NCBI GenBank assembly: GCA_029260655.1
Contig: JAJDCU010000061.1
Coordinates: forward strand, 1 to 52,484
Direction of reading: 5' to 3'
DNA from: Phycisphaeraceae bacterium
Lineage (GTDB): Bacteria > Planctomycetota > Phycisphaerae > Phycisphaerales > Phycisphaeraceae
DNA length: 52,484 nt
Shown piece after piece: positions 44,155-52,130 of the stretch. Both the position numbers and the translations under genes were made by a program. How positions within the stretch are numbered: the first letter of the stretch is position 1; each line of letters begins with the position of its first letter. The notes below the pieces were generated by a model that was given only the letters and a program-made list of their open reading frames with translations, did not search any database and was not told where the DNA came from.

Positions 44155-45492
44155 ATGCTAAATCAGATCTGTTCACTACTTACCGCCACGTTGACTTGCG
44201 CGATAACCGCTTCCCTCGCATCAGCACAGCCGAAAAATGTCATCTTTATGATCGGTGACGGGATGGGCCCGGATCAGGTCGAGGCGGCCAGGATGTTCAA
44301 TGGCGGGCCGCTGTCATTTGAGTCGCTGCCGTACCAGGGCCTGGTCACGACTAACGCAGCCAACGCCGCCATCACCGATTCTGCCGCCGCAGCGACCGCG
44401 CTGGCGACCGGGCAGAAGGTCAACAACAGCGTGATCTCTTTGGCATTGCCGGGTGACGGCAGCGAACTCACCACGTTGCTGGAACACTACCAGGCGCTGG
44501 GGCGCGACACCGGGCTGGTCACCACGACGTACATGACCCACGCCACCCCCGCGGGGTTCGGCGCGCACGAGCCCAGCCGATACAACTCAACACAGATCGC
44601 CGGCGACTACCTCAACCAGACCCGGCCGAACGTGCTGTTCGGCGGCGGCGCTCACGGGATGTCGGTCGCCTCCGCGCAGTTAGCCGGTTACAACGTCGTG
44701 ACCGACGCCGCCGGGCTGCTTGCTTTGAACACCAACACGCAGACATTTGTCTCCGGGCAGTTCGGCACGACCCACCTGCCCTACGAAGTCAATGGGCTCG
44801 GTGCGCTGCCGCACCTCTCACAGATGACCACCACCGCGCTGGACATCCTCGACAACGACCCCGACGGCTTCTTCCTGATGGTCGAAGGCGGCAAGATCGA
44901 CCACGCCGGACACAGCAACCTGCTCGCGCACAACATCGGCGAGACGATCGAGTTTTCCAACACGGTCCAGGCCGTGCTCGACTGGGCCGGGGGCCGAAAC
45001 GACACGCTCGTCATTGTCACCGCCGACCACGAGACCGGCGGGCTGAACGTCCTCGCCGACAACGGCCCGGGCAACCTCCCGACCGTTTCCTGGTCAAGCA
45101 CCGGCCACACCGCCGCAAACGTCCCGGTCTACGCTTTAGGCGCCAACGCTTACCGCGTCACCGCCACGATGGACAACACCGACTTCTTCGACCTCGTTAC
45201 CGCAGCGGGCCTGCCGGGCGATCTGAACCTCGACGGGTTCGTCGGGATCGAAGACCTCAACTTCATCCTCGGCAACTGGAACCTGAACGTCGCCATGGGT
45301 GATCTGCTGCTGGGCGATCCGTCCGGCGACGGGTATGTCGGGATCGAGGACCTCAACGTCGTCCTGGGCAACTGGAACACCGGCACGCCCCCGCCCCCCG
45401 GGTCGGTCGTTCCCGAACCCGCCGCGACAATATTCTTCTTAATCGCTTCACTGGTCTTACTTAAGCGACGTACTAGATCTCGGCCGACTTGA
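44155..45492 (+). CDS. Alkaline phosphatase with dockerin-like repeats and PEP-CTERM tail
   Basis: 445 aa; GGAG 8 bases before ATG. A signal peptide (LLTATLTCAITASLASA) leads to the PhoA-type phosphomonoesterase domain: NVIFMIGDGMG (metal Asp35), DSAAAATALATG (nucleophile Ser76), TTTYMTHATPAGFGAHEPSR, GGKIDHAGHSN and VTADHETGGLN (metal His/Asp). It would release phosphate from organic esters outside the cytoplasm. Two calcium loops, [14 protein letters not shown] and DPSGDGYVGIEDLN with LGNWN, precede a VPEP tail with hydrophobic stretch and KRRTRSR, a PEP-CTERM signal. Probably surface- or matrix-attached. Confidence 0.9.
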   Translation: MLNQICSLLTATLTCAITASLASAQPKNVIFMIGDGMGPDQVEAARMFNGGPLSFESLPYQGLVTTNAANAAITDSAAAATALATGQKVNNSVISLALPGDGSELTTLLEHYQALGRDTGLVTTTYMTHATPAGFGAHEPSRYNSTQIAGDYLNQTRPNVLFGGGAHGMSVASAQLAGYNVVTDAAGLLALNTNTQTFVSGQFGTTHLPYEVNGLGALPHLSQMTTTALDILDNDPDGFFLMVEGGKIDHAGHSNLLAHNIGETIEFSNTVQAVLDWAGGRNDTLVIVTADHETGGLNVLADNGPGNLPTVSWSSTGHTAANVPVYALGANAYRVTATMDNTDFFDLVTAAGLPGDLNLDGFVGIEDLNFILGNWNLNVAMGDLLLGDPSGDGYVGIEDLNVVLGNWNTGTPPPPGSVVPEPAATIFFLIASLVLLKRRTRSRPT

Positions 45493-45552
45493 CGGCCCGG
45501 TTCATCCGCACCCACCCATCGCAACACCCTTGACAGGCTCGCTCCACATCAT

Positions 45553-45576
45553 ATACTTAACCAAATGGTTAAGTAT
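45553..45576. promoter_or_regulatory. Operator palindrome overlapping the arsR-family start codon
   Basis: ATACTTAACCA-AA-TGGTTAAGTAT: perfect 11-bp arms with 2-bp centre. The ATG start codon lies within the centre and right arm, so binding by the regulator would block its own promoter or translation start. Confidence 0.7.
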
Positions 45577-45963
45577 GTAGGCCCATCCCTCAACGCCACC
45601 TTCTCGGCCCTGGCGGACCCGACCCGGCGGGCGATCGTGGCCAGGCTGGGCGAAGCCGATTTCAGCCAGGGCGTATCCGTCGGCGAGTTGGCCGAGCCGT
45701 TTGACATGTCGCCCCCAGCGATCAGCAAACACCTGCGCGTCCTCGAACACGCGGGCATGCTCACCCAACAACGCGACGGCCGGGTACGACGTTGCCGCCT
45801 GGACCCCAAGCCCATCAACGAGGCGGCTCAATGGATCGAACACCACCGACAATTCTGGAACCACCAACTCGATGCGCTTGCCGGCTTCCTGGAGAGCGCA
45901 GGCGGTGACGATGTGGGCTTTGGTATCGATGGGAATCACCCCGGGGAAGAGGGCGGGCCATGA
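45565..45963 (+). CDS. ArsR-family transcriptional regulator
   Basis: 132 aa. Winged-helix ArsR type: LNATFSALADPTRRAIVARL, GVSVGELAEPFDMSPPAISKHLRVLEHAGMLTQQRDGRVRRCRL. No metal-binding ELCVCDL-type motif, so it is of the non-metal kind usually paired with AHSA1 (SRPBCC) genes. The start codon lies in a 24-bp palindrome, a likely self-operator. It overlaps the next gene by 4 bases (ATGA), so both should be controlled together. Confidence 0.9.
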   Translation: MVKYVGPSLNATFSALADPTRRAIVARLGEADFSQGVSVGELAEPFDMSPPAISKHLRVLEHAGMLTQQRDGRVRRCRLDPKPINEAAQWIEHHRQFWNHQLDALAGFLESAGGDDVGFGIDGNHPGEEGGP

Positions 45964-46445
45964 CAGACCCAACGACACCCTCCGTGCGCCTGACACGCTG
46001 GCTCAAGGCAACGCCGCAGCGTGTATTCGATGCCTGGACGAACGCGCAGCAGGTCGCGCGCTGGCTGTCGCCCAACGAAGCGATCAAGCAGGCATTCACC
46101 GAGGTCGACGCCCGTGTCGGCGGCAGGTTCAGGTTCGGCTACGCCAACCCGGACACCGGCCATGTCAATACCGTCGCCGGTGAGTACCTCGTGGTAGACC
46201 CGCCGCGCCGTCTTGTTTTCACATGGGCATGGATACCGCCGCACGACGAGTTCACCGCGGACCAGATGAACTTCGATTCTACGGTGACAATCGAGTTGAC
46301 CGACCGCGACGGCGGGACACAGATCACCCTGACCCACGAAAAACTGCCGACTGGCCCAATTACCGAGCGGCACATCTGGGGTTGGAACGGCGCATTGGAC
46401 CGGCTTGTTGGGCATGCCGGGCATGGTCCACATAGACCCAGGTAA
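45960..46445 (+). CDS. SRPBCC/AHSA1-family protein
   Basis: 161 aa. AHSA1-type helix-grip fold: VRLTRWLKATPQRVFDAWTNAQQVARWLSP, VGGRFRFGY, VAGEYLVVDPPRRLVFTWAW, TVTIELTDRDGGTQITLTHEKLP, HIWGWNGALDRLV. These proteins bind hydrophobic ligands, but their biological roles are mostly unknown. Coupled (ATGA) to the ArsR regulator before it. The last 12 residues (HAGHGPHRPR) do not follow the family and could reflect a small frameshift near the stop. Confidence 0.88.
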   Translation: MTDPTTPSVRLTRWLKATPQRVFDAWTNAQQVARWLSPNEAIKQAFTEVDARVGGRFRFGYANPDTGHVNTVAGEYLVVDPPRRLVFTWAWIPPHDEFTADQMNFDSTVTIELTDRDGGTQITLTHEKLPTGPITERHIWGWNGALDRLVGHAGHGPHRPR

Positions 46446-46486
46446 CGGGAAGTACGACGCACACAAGCCCCGACTGCGCTCACAGG

Positions 46487-46855
46487 ATGCCCGTCATGCA
46501 CAGCGACCTCAAACTCACCGAACGCCTGCGTAGCGCCGCTGCCAACAGCCCCCTGACCGAACGCGTCATGTTCGGCGGCGTGGCGTTTTTCCTGAGTGGA
46601 AACATGTGCTGTGGCATCTATCACGACGCCCTGGTCCTGCGCATCGGTGAGGAGCAAGCCGAGAAGGCATTGAATAAGCCCCATGTCCGCCCGATGGATA
46701 TCACCGGCAAGCCCATGCGCGGTTGGGTGATGGTGGATCCGCCCGGCTGCAAGACCATGCGCCAACTCGACGGGTGGGTCGCCATGGCAACGGCTTTTGT
46801 CGGAGATTTACCCGCAAAGAAACAGCCCGCCCGCGGACTCAAGAAAAAGAAATAA
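46487..46855 (+). CDS. TfoX N-terminal domain protein
   Basis: 122 aa. TfoX/Sxy N-terminal domain: LTERLRSAAANSPLTERVMFGGVAFFLSGNMCCGIYHDALVLRIG, GWVMVDPPGCKTMRQLDGWVAMATAFV, and a basic tail (LKKKK). Only the N-terminal half of Sxy-type competence regulators is present; such stand-alone domains are common and need not control competence. ATG 46496 would also be possible and has a better-spaced AGGA. Between two AHSA1 genes in the same direction. Confidence 0.85.
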   Translation: MPVMHSDLKLTERLRSAAANSPLTERVMFGGVAFFLSGNMCCGIYHDALVLRIGEEQAEKALNKPHVRPMDITGKPMRGWVMVDPPGCKTMRQLDGWVAMATAFVGDLPAKKQPARGLKKKK

Positions 46856-46881
46856 CCAACCTAAACACCCTATGGAGACCC

Positions 46882-47355
46882 ATGATGCCTCAAGCCGTTG
46901 GAGACTACGTCCGCCTGACTCGACTGATCCGTGCCCCACGCCAAACCGTCTACGACGCCTGGCTGGATCCGGAAATCCGCAAGCGGTGGTGGTGCGCCTC
47001 GCCCGAGATGAAGCCCGGCGTCTGTACTATCGACCCAAACCCCGGCGGGAAATACCGCGTCGGGATGATCGCACCCGATGGCAAAGAACACATCGTCGTC
47101 GGCGAGTTCATCGAACTACAACCGCCAGACAAACTCGTTTTCACCTGGACATGGGAAACAAACCCCGACTTCGGCGGCACCTCGCTTGTCACCATCGAAC
47201 TCTTCGATGCAACTTTCAACGATGAACCCGCCACCGAGCTGCTGCTCACCCACGAACGCCTCACCAAACCATTAGAGCGCAGCGACCACACTACCGGCTG
47301 GCTGGGTTGCCTTAAGAGCCTGGGCAAGTTCTACGCCGACCAGGCCGGCAACTAG
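46882..47355 (+). CDS. SRPBCC/AHSA1-family protein (second copy)
   Basis: 157 aa from the first of two adjacent ATGs (46882 or 46885; GGAG upstream favours the second). RLTRLIRAPRQTVYDAWLDPEIRKRWWCASPEMKPG, NPGGKYRVGMIAPDGKEHIVVGEFIELQPPDKLVFTWTWE, SLVTIELFDA and TGWLGCLKSLGKFYAD follow the AHSA1 pattern closely. A relative of the protein at 45960, so the cassette carries two members. It may share the ArsR regulator. Confidence 0.88.
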   Translation: MMPQAVGDYVRLTRLIRAPRQTVYDAWLDPEIRKRWWCASPEMKPGVCTIDPNPGGKYRVGMIAPDGKEHIVVGEFIELQPPDKLVFTWTWETNPDFGGTSLVTIELFDATFNDEPATELLLTHERLTKPLERSDHTTGWLGCLKSLGKFYADQAGN

Positions 47356-47394
47356 AGCACTCTCAATCCACCGGTCGAGCTTTTTCGTCGATAG

Positions 47395-47415
47395 CCGCTG
47401 GCTAACAGTCAGCGG
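47395..47415. repeat. Short hairpin after the AHSA1 gene
   Basis: CCGCTG/CAGCGG 6-bp stem with a 9-nt loop, 40 bases after the stop; no T-run. Possibly a weak terminator. Confidence 0.3.
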
Positions 47416-47518
47416 ATTCCGCCCAGAATATGGGCCTTGACAAGTACCGTACAAAACCCTATCATTGATACACCTTGATTGTCACTCATCCCTAATCCCT
47501 ATGAAAAGGACCCATCCC

Positions 47519-47929
47519 ATGCCCACCGACACCCCCGGAATCTCCGACGCCCTGGCCATCGGCAAACAGCTAGCCGACTTGTGCAACCAGGGCAAGAACC
47601 TCGACGCCATCAACACCCTCTACGCCGACAACGTCGTCAGCGTCGAGGCCTGCGACTGCGGCGGCCCTGACATGCCCCAGACCATGACCGGCATCGACGC
47701 CATCCGCGGCAAGAACCAGTGGTGGAGCGAGAACAACGAGGTCCACTCCGGCAAAGTCACCGGCCCGTTCCCCCACGACGACCGCTTCATCCTCATCTTC
47801 AACTACGACGTCACCGCCAAGTGCGGCCCCATGGCCGGCAACCGCATGCAGATGGTAGAAGCCGGCCTGTTCACCACCGAAAACGGCAAGATCACCAAGG
47901 AAGAGTTCTTCTACCACATGGGCGGGTAA
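47519..47929 (+). CDS. SnoaL-like (NTF2-fold) protein
   Basis: 136 aa from ATG 47519 (AAAAGGA 8 bases upstream; ATG 47501 and 47465 are in frame but less likely). LADLCNQGKNLDAINTLYADNVVSVEACDCGG, MTGIDAIRGKNQWWSENNEVHS and DDRFILIFNYDVTAKCGPMAGNRMQMVEAGLFTTENGKITKEEFFY match the cone-shaped SnoaL/NTF2 fold. Many act as small isomerases or have no known activity. Likely the last member of the ArsR-AHSA1-TfoX cassette. Confidence 0.8.
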   Translation: MPTDTPGISDALAIGKQLADLCNQGKNLDAINTLYADNVVSVEACDCGGPDMPQTMTGIDAIRGKNQWWSENNEVHSGKVTGPFPHDDRFILIFNYDVTAKCGPMAGNRMQMVEAGLFTTENGKITKEEFFYHMGG

Positions 47930-48041
47930 GCCGCACCTTCACCCTTGATCTTTCAATGCTCCACGACAACGTCCAGGTCTATCTATACACGCTTCGCCGG
48001 GCGATTGGACCCTTCATCTACGGGCAATTATCTGAAACAAG

Positions 48042-48248
48042 TCATAACACACCAAGTAACTCCAAAATCCCGAATATGATGAAAAAAGGGCTGGCAATCT
48101 TCATCGGTTTTCCGAATTTGCGGTGCCACAAATCCATTTTTTCTGGATCTTTGGGCTTTCGGGGCACCACACGGTAAGCCAGCAGGAGTCCGTAGATCCC
48201 GCAGAGTATCGGAATCAAGCCGCTCCATTGATCATAAGTATCTAGCAT
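48042..48248 (-). CDS. Small membrane protein of unknown function
   Basis: 68 aa with two hydrophobic segments (LIPILCGIYGLLLAYRVV and IASPFFIIFGILELLGVL) joined by a charged loop (PRKPKDPEKMDLWHRKFGKPMK). AAAAGGATGAG precedes the ATG, which directly follows the stop of the gene upstream. AT-richer than its surroundings. No family recognised. Confidence 0.62.
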   Translation of the reverse strand: MLDTYDQWSGLIPILCGIYGLLLAYRVVPRKPKDPEKMDLWHRKFGKPMKIASPFFIIFGILELLGVL

Positions 48249-48470
48249 TTACTCATCCTTTTCCGGGCGATTCCACCACCATACTACGCTCCAAACAATT
48301 CCCAAAAACAACAGTACGGCAATAGCCATACTCACAACATCGATTTTGTCGATGTAACCCTTGTGGGTGTAGCTACGATATATGGAAAGAGCAACTCCCC
48401 CGAATAAAGCCAAGCCCATTAGGCTGTATTTCTGCCACGAAAACAGTTTGATGGGCTTCTTCTCGTTCAT
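48249..48470 (-). CDS. Small membrane protein of unknown function
   Basis: 73 aa, two hydrophobic segments (YSLMGLALFGGVALSIYRS and VVSMAIAVLLFLGIVWSVVWWW) with a positively charged N-terminus and an acidic C-terminus. Its TAA stop is immediately followed by the ATG of the next small membrane gene, so the two form a pair. Function unknown. Confidence 0.62.
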   Translation of the reverse strand: MNEKKPIKLFSWQKYSLMGLALFGGVALSIYRSYTHKGYIDKIDVVSMAIAVLLFLGIVWSVVWWWNRPEKDE

Positions 48471-48526
48471 CTCTCATGTCTTGAATAGAAGGTTTAATCT
48501 ACTTCAATCACTTATTACGTTACGGG

Positions 48527-49171
48527 TCAACCCCCGCCCTTGATCCGATAGACCTCGGCGACCAACGCCTCGGCATCCGCCGGGGCTTTGTCGCTTGACA
48601 TGGCGCGGTCGATCCAGGCGACTGCTTGGGCGCGGTTTTCGCCGAGTTGTAAGAGGACGTGGAGTGCGTCGCGTGCCAGGCCACCGGAGGGTGTTGCTGC
48701 GGGTTCGCCATCGGGTCCGATCGTGCCGGCGGGCAGGGCGTCGAGGAAACGATCGACTTTGCCCTTAAGCGTCACGGCGATGGTCTCGGCGGTGCGCTTG
48801 CCGACTTCTGGCAGGCTCTGGAGCATCGCCAGGTCGCGGTCGGCGATTGCGCCGGCGATCTGGGCGGACGACAGGGTCATCGCCCTAAGCGCCCGGCGGT
48901 TTCCGATCCCTTTGCAGGTGACGAACAGCTCGAAGAAACGCTTATCGGTCACGGTCAGGAACCCGGCCAGACGGGGGTAGATCGTTGCGCCCTGGGCCTG
49001 GGATTCCAGGTAGTGCAGGGTGTGCAGCGTGATGTCCCGGCCGATCGATCCGTTAAGCCGCGCCGCGGTGTAGGCCGGCAGCAGAAGCTCGTAGGTCAGC
49101 CCGTCCGGGGTCCGGACATACGCCTTATCGGCGTCCACGGATTCCAGCAGGCCCTCAATCTTGGCAATCAT
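48527..49171 (-). CDS. ruvA: Holliday junction branch migration protein RuvA
   Basis: 214 aa. RuvA binds Holliday junctions as a tetramer and loads RuvB. Domain I opens MIAKIEGLLESVDADKAYVRTPDGLTYELLLP; the HhH domain II has FFELFVTCKGIGNRRALRAM and LAMLQSLPEVGKRTAETIAVTLKGKV; a linker leads to domain III (ARDALHVLLQLGENRAQAVAWIDRAM). Start ATG 49171 gives the family N-terminus; the ORF upstream of it is antisense to the DUF3592 gene. ruvB and ruvC are not adjacent. Confidence 0.92.
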   Translation of the reverse strand: MIAKIEGLLESVDADKAYVRTPDGLTYELLLPAYTAARLNGSIGRDITLHTLHYLESQAQGATIYPRLAGFLTVTDKRFFELFVTCKGIGNRRALRAMTLSSAQIAGAIADRDLAMLQSLPEVGKRTAETIAVTLKGKVDRFLDALPAGTIGPDGEPAATPSGGLARDALHVLLQLGENRAQAVAWIDRAMSSDKAPADAEALVAEVYRIKGGG

Positions 49172-49282
49172 GTAACCGATAATACCCACCTGCGGCCCGC
49201 ACGTCCTCGGCCGGGGAAGGACCGGGGGTGTGGCGGCGAGCCGCGATGGATGCAACACCCCGAGCGGATCGATCACAAGCCT

Positions 49283-50380
49283 ATGCGGATCGCGGCATAC
49301 ATCCTGTTCATCGTGCTGGCTGCGGCCACGATCGCGGGCCTTGGCGTGCGCGGCGTCTGGCGTCAGCACCGGATGCTCACGGCCTACAAGCAGGTCCCCG
49401 TCTCGGTCCAGCAAAACGAGGTGCAGCCCAGCCGGGTGGGCGGTTTCGAGCCGGACGTGCTGTTCAGCTACAGCATCCGGGGCAAGACCTACGAGAGCAC
49501 GCAGGCCACCCCCTTGGGCGTCCACGGCGCACGTGAATCGATCGAGGCCCTGACGCGCCGTATCCGATCCGAAGAAGGTTCGACCGCCTACTACAACCCG
49601 TCGGACCCGGGCCAGGCGTTCCTGCTGCGGGTCGGTCGGTTCTACCCATACAGCCTGGTCCTGGCGGGCATCGTGCTGCTGTGCATTGGCCTCTTGCCGA
49701 TCCGCGCCGGCGGGGTGTTTGCCCACGAGCCGGTCGCGATCACCGGCGGGCCGTTCGACTGGTATTGCCTGACGCCGGGCGGCTCCTATGCCGACCGTGT
49801 GTTGGGTTGGTCGGCGGTGTCGGTCTTGTGGTACATGCTGGGCGCGGTCGTGTTGGCGCACTACTACCTGTACACGCCGGCACCCTACGAGGTGAAGTCC
49901 GGCGTCGTGGCGGCGCTGTATGTCGTCGCGGGTTTCTGGCCGGCATTCCGCGCCGTGGGCGCCGCCGGCGCCGCGTCCAGGATCGGCACGCCCAAGGCCC
50001 ACATGACCCAGAAGGTCGCGCACCTTAGCGAACAGGTCATCGTCCGCATCGAGCAACCGTTCCTGCGCGACATACTCGTCCGCGAGGTCCGTGTCGCCCT
50101 GACGTGCACCCGACGAAACGGGCTCGGGTCCGTGCGTTACTACACCTCGTCGCAGACCGCCGTCGAAGACCGGGCCGTCCACGCTGGCGAAGTGATCCAC
50201 GGCGAGTTCACCTTCGAGGTCCCCGACAAGAAGCGCCATCCGAGCACGCCGTTTAGCCGATGGGAATACCCCCGCACCGACTGGCTGATCGAAGTCACGA
50301 TCCACACCGCCAGCTCGGCTGTCACCGTCGGCTTCCCCATCTTCGCTGAAAACCAAAAGCCCGCCGCCAAGGCCGCCTAA
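49283..50380 (+). CDS. DUF3592-domain membrane protein
   Basis: 365 aa from ATG 49283. Membrane helices at the N-terminus (AAYILFIVLAAATIAGLGV) and in the middle (YSLVLAGIVLLCIGLLP; VLGWSAVSVLWYMLGAVVLAHYYLY; VVAALYVVAGFWPAF). Between the first two lies the DUF3592 extracytoplasmic domain: EPDVLFSYSIRGKTYES and GSTAYYNPSDPGQAFL. The C-terminal third is soluble, beta-rich, and of unknown function. Divergent from ruvA. Much of the long in-frame ORF upstream is antisense to ruvA and is rejected. Confidence 0.8.
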   Translation: MRIAAYILFIVLAAATIAGLGVRGVWRQHRMLTAYKQVPVSVQQNEVQPSRVGGFEPDVLFSYSIRGKTYESTQATPLGVHGARESIEALTRRIRSEEGSTAYYNPSDPGQAFLLRVGRFYPYSLVLAGIVLLCIGLLPIRAGGVFAHEPVAITGGPFDWYCLTPGGSYADRVLGWSAVSVLWYMLGAVVLAHYYLYTPAPYEVKSGVVAALYVVAGFWPAFRAVGAAGAASRIGTPKAHMTQKVAHLSEQVIVRIEQPFLRDILVREVRVALTCTRRNGLGSVRYYTSSQTAVEDRAVHAGEVIHGEFTFEVPDKKRHPSTPFSRWEYPRTDWLIEVTIHTASSAVTVGFPIFAENQKPAAKAA

Positions 50381-50553
50381 GCCAGACCGGCTAGACCTAT
50401 ACTCCCGATCATCCATGCTGCACCGGACGATTATGTGGCCCGGTGTTCTTTCGCGCGCCGTAGTAACATGCGTTACCTCACCGATCCCAACCCAACTTGA
50501 TACACCGAAGGCGAGTCAATTTTGGGCGGCCGCAAATACCCGGAGCACTCCCC

Positions 50554-52041
50554 ATGAAGCACATCAAGAACCTACGCGGTTTAGCAGCGACAGCCGCTGT
50601 CCTTCTCCTGTTCGCCCACAACCTCCAGGCCGCCGAGCCGCTGGACACCGATGCGCTTCGCCGGACACTCGACAAGCTCATCGAAGGACACCCGACCGCC
50701 GACCGCACCACCATCACGCTCAAGGTCGTCGACCTGCAGACCGGCGAAGTGGTATACAACCGCGGCGGGAACAAGCTGCTGGTCCCCGCTTCCAACCTGA
50801 AGATCTACACCGCAGCCGCCGCACTCGATCTGCTTGGCCCCGACTACCGCTGGAAGACCGAGGTGGTTTCAACCGACGGCATCAAGCGGGGCGTGTGCAA
50901 AGGCGACCTGCTGATACGCGGTGACGGCGACCCGATGCTGAATACCGATGGCCTCGCAAGCCTCGCCGATGCGCTGGTCAATGATCACAACCTGCGTGTG
51001 GTGCGTGGGACCGTGTCGGTTCAAGAAAACCCCAGGTGGGGCGGGGTGCCCATCAAGGGGCCGGGCTGGATGTGGGATGACGACCCGGACGACTACAACA
51101 TCTCGATTCGATCGGTGATGCTGAACTTCAACACGCTGACCGTGGTCGCATCGTCGGGGAAGTCAGCCCCCGTAGTGGCATTAGAGCCGGCGTCTGCGTG
51201 GCCCGCAGTCGAAGTTGTCGCCAAGGCCCGCGGCGACAGGCCCGGCTTAAAGATCACGCGTGAACCGTTCCACGAGACTATCCGTGTCACGGGGAACCTT
51301 CCGCCCGATGCCGAGCCGGTGCGTAAAACGATCACGATGCACGATCCCTCACGATGGATCGCCGCCGTATTTAGGCAGATGCTGTCCGATCGCGGCGTCG
51401 AGTTCCATAGCCAGACGGTTGCGACATCTATAACACGTCCCGCATCAGCACCCGGCAAACCCCTCGCCTCACAAGAAGGCCAAACCCTCAAGGGGGCGAT
51501 GCGTCACTTCCTGAAGGTCAGCAAGAACGCGGTGGGTGAGATGGTGCTGCTGAAGCTGGCGGAGACGTACGCTGAAGACGATGTGAGTTGGCCCGCCGGC
51601 GCGAAGGTCATCACCGAATGGCTGATCAACACCTCGGGCCTTGAGGAAGGCTCTTTCCGACTGGTCGATGGTTCTGGGCTGTCACGTTACAACCTGATAT
51701 CCGCCGACTCATCCACCAAGCTCCTGACCTTTATGAAAACACACGAACACTTCGGCCCCTTCTTCGACGGCCTACCCATCTACAAAGTCGCCCTCCCCGA
51801 AAACGACACATGGGACGGCACCCCCCTAAACACCTTCGACCCTAAACGCGTCTTCTCCAAGGGCGGCGGCATGTCCAGCGTCTCAACCAACTCCGGCTAC
51901 ATCCAAACCCTCGACGGCCATTGGCTGGCCTTCTCGTTCCTGGGCAACGGCTACGCCGGCAGCAACAAACCCATCAAAGAACTACGCAACAAAGTCTGGC
52001 AAGAACTCATACGCTTCCGGGCGACCGCATCAACCCGGTAA
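50554..52041 (+). CDS. dacB: D-alanyl-D-alanine carboxypeptidase/endopeptidase, PBP4 (S13) family
   Basis: 495 aa from ATG 50554 (CGGAG 8 bases upstream). A signal peptide (LRGLAATAAVLLLFAHNLQAA) leads to a periplasmic S13 peptidase. Active-site motifs: SxxK as S-N-L-K in VPASNLKIYTAAA; SxN as S-K-N in KVSKNAVGEM; and KGGG in the place of KTG in FSKGGGMSS. The usual large insert between the first two motifs is present. It trims peptide stems of peptidoglycan. Its presence agrees with peptidoglycan in this group. Confidence 0.88.
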   Translation: MKHIKNLRGLAATAAVLLLFAHNLQAAEPLDTDALRRTLDKLIEGHPTADRTTITLKVVDLQTGEVVYNRGGNKLLVPASNLKIYTAAAALDLLGPDYRWKTEVVSTDGIKRGVCKGDLLIRGDGDPMLNTDGLASLADALVNDHNLRVVRGTVSVQENPRWGGVPIKGPGWMWDDDPDDYNISIRSVMLNFNTLTVVASSGKSAPVVALEPASAWPAVEVVAKARGDRPGLKITREPFHETIRVTGNLPPDAEPVRKTITMHDPSRWIAAVFRQMLSDRGVEFHSQTVATSITRPASAPGKPLASQEGQTLKGAMRHFLKVSKNAVGEMVLLKLAETYAEDDVSWPAGAKVITEWLINTSGLEEGSFRLVDGSGLSRYNLISADSSTKLLTFMKTHEHFGPFFDGLPIYKVALPENDTWDGTPLNTFDPKRVFSKGGGMSSVSTNSGYIQTLDGHWLAFSFLGNGYAGSNKPIKELRNKVWQELIRFRATASTR

Positions 52042-52130
52042 CTGGGGTCGATGCTTATCCTTTCCGGGAAAGGACGAGAAGAAGTCGCCAGATTCGGGAA
52101 TGAATAAGATCCGAAGTTCGAACGCTTTAA

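Noticed and set aside
48659-49282. Long upstream extension of the DUF3592 ORF
   Set aside because: It is antisense to ruvA, and its composition is that of a shadow frame; the protein's membrane-anchored N-terminus begins at ATG 49283.
49172-50416. Long minus-strand extension upstream of RuvA
   Set aside because: It lies antisense to the DUF3592 gene and does not resemble protein; RuvA's family N-terminus begins at ATG 49171.
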